A stretch of 64,000 bases of DNA, taken from the NCBI GenBank assembly GCA_964617955.1, contig CAZTXB010000008.1:1-64000 (forward strand). Reading direction: 5' to 3'. The number at the start of each line of letters is the position of its first letter. Position 1 is the first letter of the stretch. Of this stretch, positions 61,215 to 64,000 are shown one piece after another. The translations under genes and the position numbers were made by a program. The notes below the pieces were generated by a model. It ran no database searches. It was not told where the DNA came from and saw only the letters and a list, made by a program, of their open reading frames with translations. Origin of the DNA: JABWCE01 sp964617955. Its GTDB lineage: Bacteria; Bacteroidota; Bacteroidia; NS11-12g; UBA9320.

Positions 61215-63898
61215 ACATTTACCTTCTTGTTTTTGGAAACCCTTTCGAGCATATTTTTTAGCTCTTCAGATTTAAAAGGCTTGCCGAGGTATTCATCGAA
61301 TCCGTTAAGCAAATAATAATCGCCGTTCACGCCTTGTGCATCAGCGGTAAGTGCAACAATGATTGGCGGGTCTGATAAGTTTTTCTCCAGAATCTTGGCT
61401 GTTGCCTCTAATCCACCCATTTCCGGCATTTGTATATCCATAAATACCACGTCGAAACTGTTGTTCTCCATGATCTGAAGCACTTCAACTCCATTCTCTG
61501 CATAGCGAACATCTTTGTATCCGAAGTTTTCAAAAAGTTTTTCGATATACATTTTATTGAAAGGATTGTCTTCTGCCACCAGGATACTCAACGGATGATT
61601 AACCGCCATAAAATCATTTTTTACAGTTTTTGCAACCTCTTCCGTTTGTTCAACCGGCTCTATGGTCGGTATTTCAGAAAGCAAGTCAAAATAGAAGGTG
61701 GTTCCCTCACCTTTGACAGAATAAATTCCAATGCTTCCCCCCATGAGTTCGATGAGCCTTTTTGAGATGCTCAAACCTAAACCGATGCCACCAAACTTTC
61801 TTGTAGTGGATGAATCTTCCTGCTCAAAAGATTCAAATATTTTATCCTGTTTTTCTTCCGAAATTCCTATTCCCTGATCAATTACGGAATAGCGAACCTT
61901 TTGGTACACCCTGTCTCCCTCCTTGCGTTCTTCGAGCTTGTCAACTTTTATTTTGATATAGCCTGCTTGTGTAAACTTCACTGCATTACTTATCAAATTG
62001 ATTAATACTTGCCTCAATCTCAACACATCTCCCTTAATATATCTTGGCGCTTCCTTCGAGATTTCCTTGAGCAAGTCTATGCCCTTGTCTGAAGCCGGTT
62101 TAGAAAAAATAGTAAGCACCTCATCAAATAGTGAGTCCAAATTGATTTCTTTGTCTTCAATATCAATTTTGCCTGCTTCAATTTTTGAGAAATCAAGTAT
62201 GTCGTTGAGTATAATGAGCAAATTCTCTCCATTCTTATGAATGCTGTTCACAAATTTTCTCTGCTCCTCGTTCAATTCTGAATCCAAAAGTAAAGACGAC
62301 ATACCAATAATTCCATTCATCGGTGTTCTTATTTCATGACTTGTAACCGCCAGGAAGTTCGACTTTGCTTCGTTAGCTACCACTGCTCTTCTTCTGGCCT
62401 CCTCCAAATGGTGATTCAATCGTTTCAGTTCTTCATTTTTGCTATTGATCAGTTTGTTGTTCTTCGACAGAATTCTATTGGTTTGTTTCTTGCTCTGAAC
62501 CTGAAGTACCAATAATCCAATAATAAATAGCAAAGCCAATACCACGCCGGAGAGTGCATACATTTTATAAGAATCGAGCTTCACTTGATTCGATTCTGCT
62601 TTATCCTCCATTTCTTTTTCGAGCATGTACTTTTCTCTTTCGGCCTTGGTCTCTGACTCGTCCAGTTTTTTGAAGAAGGCATCCGGCGAAACTGAATTCA
62701 TTTTCGCCGAGAGTACATTTATTCTTTCGTTGATTATCGATGCATTTTTATAATCTTTGGTTTGAGTGTAAAATCTTTCCAATAATTGATAGGTCTTAAA
62801 CAATACAGGAATATTATTGGCTTTCTCAGACGAGGCCTTGGCGTAATTTAAATAAGACAAGGTTTTTGCATTGTTTCCCGATGCAATAAATAACTTCCCA
62901 AGGAGATAATAGGTCTTGGATTCATAAAATCTGTTTTTTAGCTTGGTCTGAAGTACCAGACCATCTTTAAGCATGTAATTAGCCTTAATAAAATCGCCCA
63001 TCTCCGTGGAGAGTTCCCCAAGCGCCAATTTATTTTGGATGGTGCCAAAATCATTTTCGAGCTTAAAATTCATTTTTTGTGAAGCCAATATATAATAGTT
63101 GGCTTTTGAGTAATCCTTTTTTAAAGTATAGGCTTCCCCTAACAGGCTGATGGCTATCGCTTTCACTCTCTGATCATCATACTCATCGGCGTATTCCGAT
63201 ACTTCCTTGGCATATTTTATCGCATCGTCGGGTTTTTCCAAATAAAGTAGACATTCTATTAAGCTCAATTTTGTTTCGGCGACACCTTTTACGTCTTTAA
63301 TCTTTTGTTTTAATTTTAAGGCTTTGAAATAATTCTCAAATGCCGTCTCAATTTTGCCCGACACAAAGTTCAGGATACCCGTATAATGATATGTATCAGA
63401 AATGCCTTTTTCATAGTTGTTTTTGTTAAAACAATCTTTTGCACTTGTGAGAATGGCAAACCCTGAATCATGGTTTCCTTCCAATCCAACGATTAATCCT
63501 TCAAGACTCCTCGCTGAGTATTTTATTTTGCTGCATTCATTGGTAACGGCAATTTTCGACGATGTCCTTAAGTTTTCCAGGGCATGAACGAAATCACCGC
63601 CATAAAAATAAGCCAAACCCAAATTGTAATAGCAGATAACCGTCTCCTTTAAATTTTTGGCAGCCTGAGCGTTTTTTAAATACTTTGAATAATACTCAAT
63701 AATGAAACGCTGGTTCTGATTGGTGGGTGCATTTAAATAGGTTTTGCTGTCTTTAGCTGCTGATGGTTCAGTTAAGGAATAAAACTGTTCAAGAATGTGA
63801 TTTTTATCGTAGAGTTTTATGCTATCCTGAGCCGCGCCCACTGGCGACCAGCATAAAACAATGAACAGAAGCAGTAAGTTTATAGTATGTAGTCTCAT
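61205..63898 (-). CDS. TPR-containing hybrid sensor histidine kinase
   Basis: An 897-residue two-component protein: signal peptide (1-22), periplasmic TPR array (about 85-400), coiled coil, transmembrane helix (446-466), HisKA with phospho-acceptor His521 (S-H-E-I-R-T-P-M-N-G), HATPase with N-box N-L-I-S-N-A-V-K-F and G-boxes D-Q-G-I-G-I-S and G-G-I-G-L-G-L-S, and a C-terminal receiver with Asp821 (V-F-M-D-I-Q-M-P) and Lys of G-K-P-F. It lacks a DNA-binding output, so it passes phosphate on or acts via partners. No cognate regulator is next to it. Confidence 0.95.
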   Translation of the reverse strand: MRLHTINLLLLFIVLCWSPVGAAQDSIKLYDKNHILEQFYSLTEPSAAKDSKTYLNAPTNQNQRFIIEYYSKYLKNAQAAKNLKETVICYYNLGLAYFYGGDFVHALENLRTSSKIAVTNECSKIKYSARSLEGLIVGLEGNHDSGFAILTSAKDCFNKNNYEKGISDTYHYTGILNFVSGKIETAFENYFKALKLKQKIKDVKGVAETKLSLIECLLYLEKPDDAIKYAKEVSEYADEYDDQRVKAIAISLLGEAYTLKKDYSKANYYILASQKMNFKLENDFGTIQNKLALGELSTEMGDFIKANYMLKDGLVLQTKLKNRFYESKTYYLLGKLFIASGNNAKTLSYLNYAKASSEKANNIPVLFKTYQLLERFYTQTKDYKNASIINERINVLSAKMNSVSPDAFFKKLDESETKAEREKYMLEKEMEDKAESNQVKLDSYKMYALSGVVLALLFIIGLLVLQVQSKKQTNRILSKNNKLINSKNEELKRLNHHLEEARRRAVVANEAKSNFLAVTSHEIRTPMNGIIGMSSLLLDSELNEEQRKFVNSIHKNGENLLIILNDILDFSKIEAGKIDIEDKEINLDSLFDEVLTIFSKPASDKGIDLLKEISKEAPRYIKGDVLRLRQVLINLISNAVKFTQAGYIKIKVDKLEERKEGDRVYQKVRYSVIDQGIGISEEKQDKIFESFEQEDSSTTRKFGGIGLGLSISKRLIELMGGSIGIYSVKGEGTTFYFDLLSEIPTIEPVEQTEEVAKTVKNDFMAVNHPLSILVAEDNPFNKMYIEKLFENFGYKDVRYAENGVEVLQIMENNSFDVVFMDIQMPEMGGLEATAKILEKNLSDPPIIVALTADAQGVNGDYYLLNGFDEYLGKPFKSEELKNMLERVSKNKKVNVQM

Positions 63899-64000
63899 TT
63901 AATTACACAAAGTATTGATAATTTTATGAATAAAAGAAGAACCTCAGTGAATTAAGTAATAAACATGTCTCAAATATGTACATTAATTTTAACACGTTCC

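Overview
The window comes from a member of the Bacteroidota. Six proteins end in type IX secretion (T9SS) sorting or gliding-type C-terminal domains. Promoters follow the Bacteroidota pattern (TTTG, 19-21 bp, TAnnTTTG), and leaders are short with little Shine-Dalgarno signal. The ribosomal cluster rpsF-rpsR-rplI and the detached atpD-atpC pair also fit this phylum. I cannot resolve the class or order. There are no rRNA or tRNA genes, CRISPR arrays, intact transposase genes or phage blocks.

Layout. 1-1.9 kb: one orphan helix-hairpin-helix protein, then about 1.27 kb without a convincing gene that holds a strong structured-RNA gene with its own promoter and terminator, plus two more large palindromes. 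1.9-9.5 kb: ribosomal proteins, an outer-membrane barrel, a queuosine-precursor transporter, a TPR protein, a zinc-ribbon coiled-coil protein and a NIF3-family protein. 9.7-13.1 kb: a large secreted surface protein flanked on both sides by the same operator-promoter block; the second block drives a roughly 90-nt terminator-ended transcript. 13.5-31 kb: mostly metabolism and envelope (aconitase, purN, lytic transglycosylase, alanine dehydrogenase, VIT-type metal transporter, glycosyltransferases, hutI, chromate transporter, acetyl-CoA synthetase). 31-34.6 kb: a probable barrel-MFS-acs operon and a HAD phosphatase. 34.7-41 kb: an AT-rich run of T9SS cargo genes, one split by an in-frame stop. 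41-45.7 kb: the operon tatA-gatA-degenerate transglycosylase-SGNH hydrolase. 46-49 kb: a saccharopine-dehydrogenase-like enzyme, an ORF6N pseudogene and a pair of paralogous T9SS cargo genes. 49.4-64 kb: atpDC, gatB, an OmpA-type envelope protein, a MATE exporter, a sirtuin, a nucleotidyltransferase, a PabB-like enzyme and a TPR hybrid histidine kinase.

How the genes relate. gatA and gatB supply the tRNA amidotransferase, atpD/atpC part of F1, and acn/acs/ald/hutI central carbon and amino-acid catabolism. Much of the rest builds or exports the cell envelope. A short non-autonomous element with perfect 17-bp terminal repeats occurs twice, with decayed relics elsewhere; one copy abuts a promoter.

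Most notable observations: the unassigned RNA at 824-983; the duplicated operator around the surface-protein gene with a putative co-regulated small RNA; a lytic-transglycosylase paralogue that has lost its catalytic Glu while sitting in a cell-wall operon; genes whose start codon (ATG, TTG, even ATC) lies exactly 4 nt after a promoter -7 box, implying leaderless mRNAs; and a nonsense codon inside a T9SS cargo gene. All start corrections, motif positions and stem pairings were read by eye; no database search or folding program was run.
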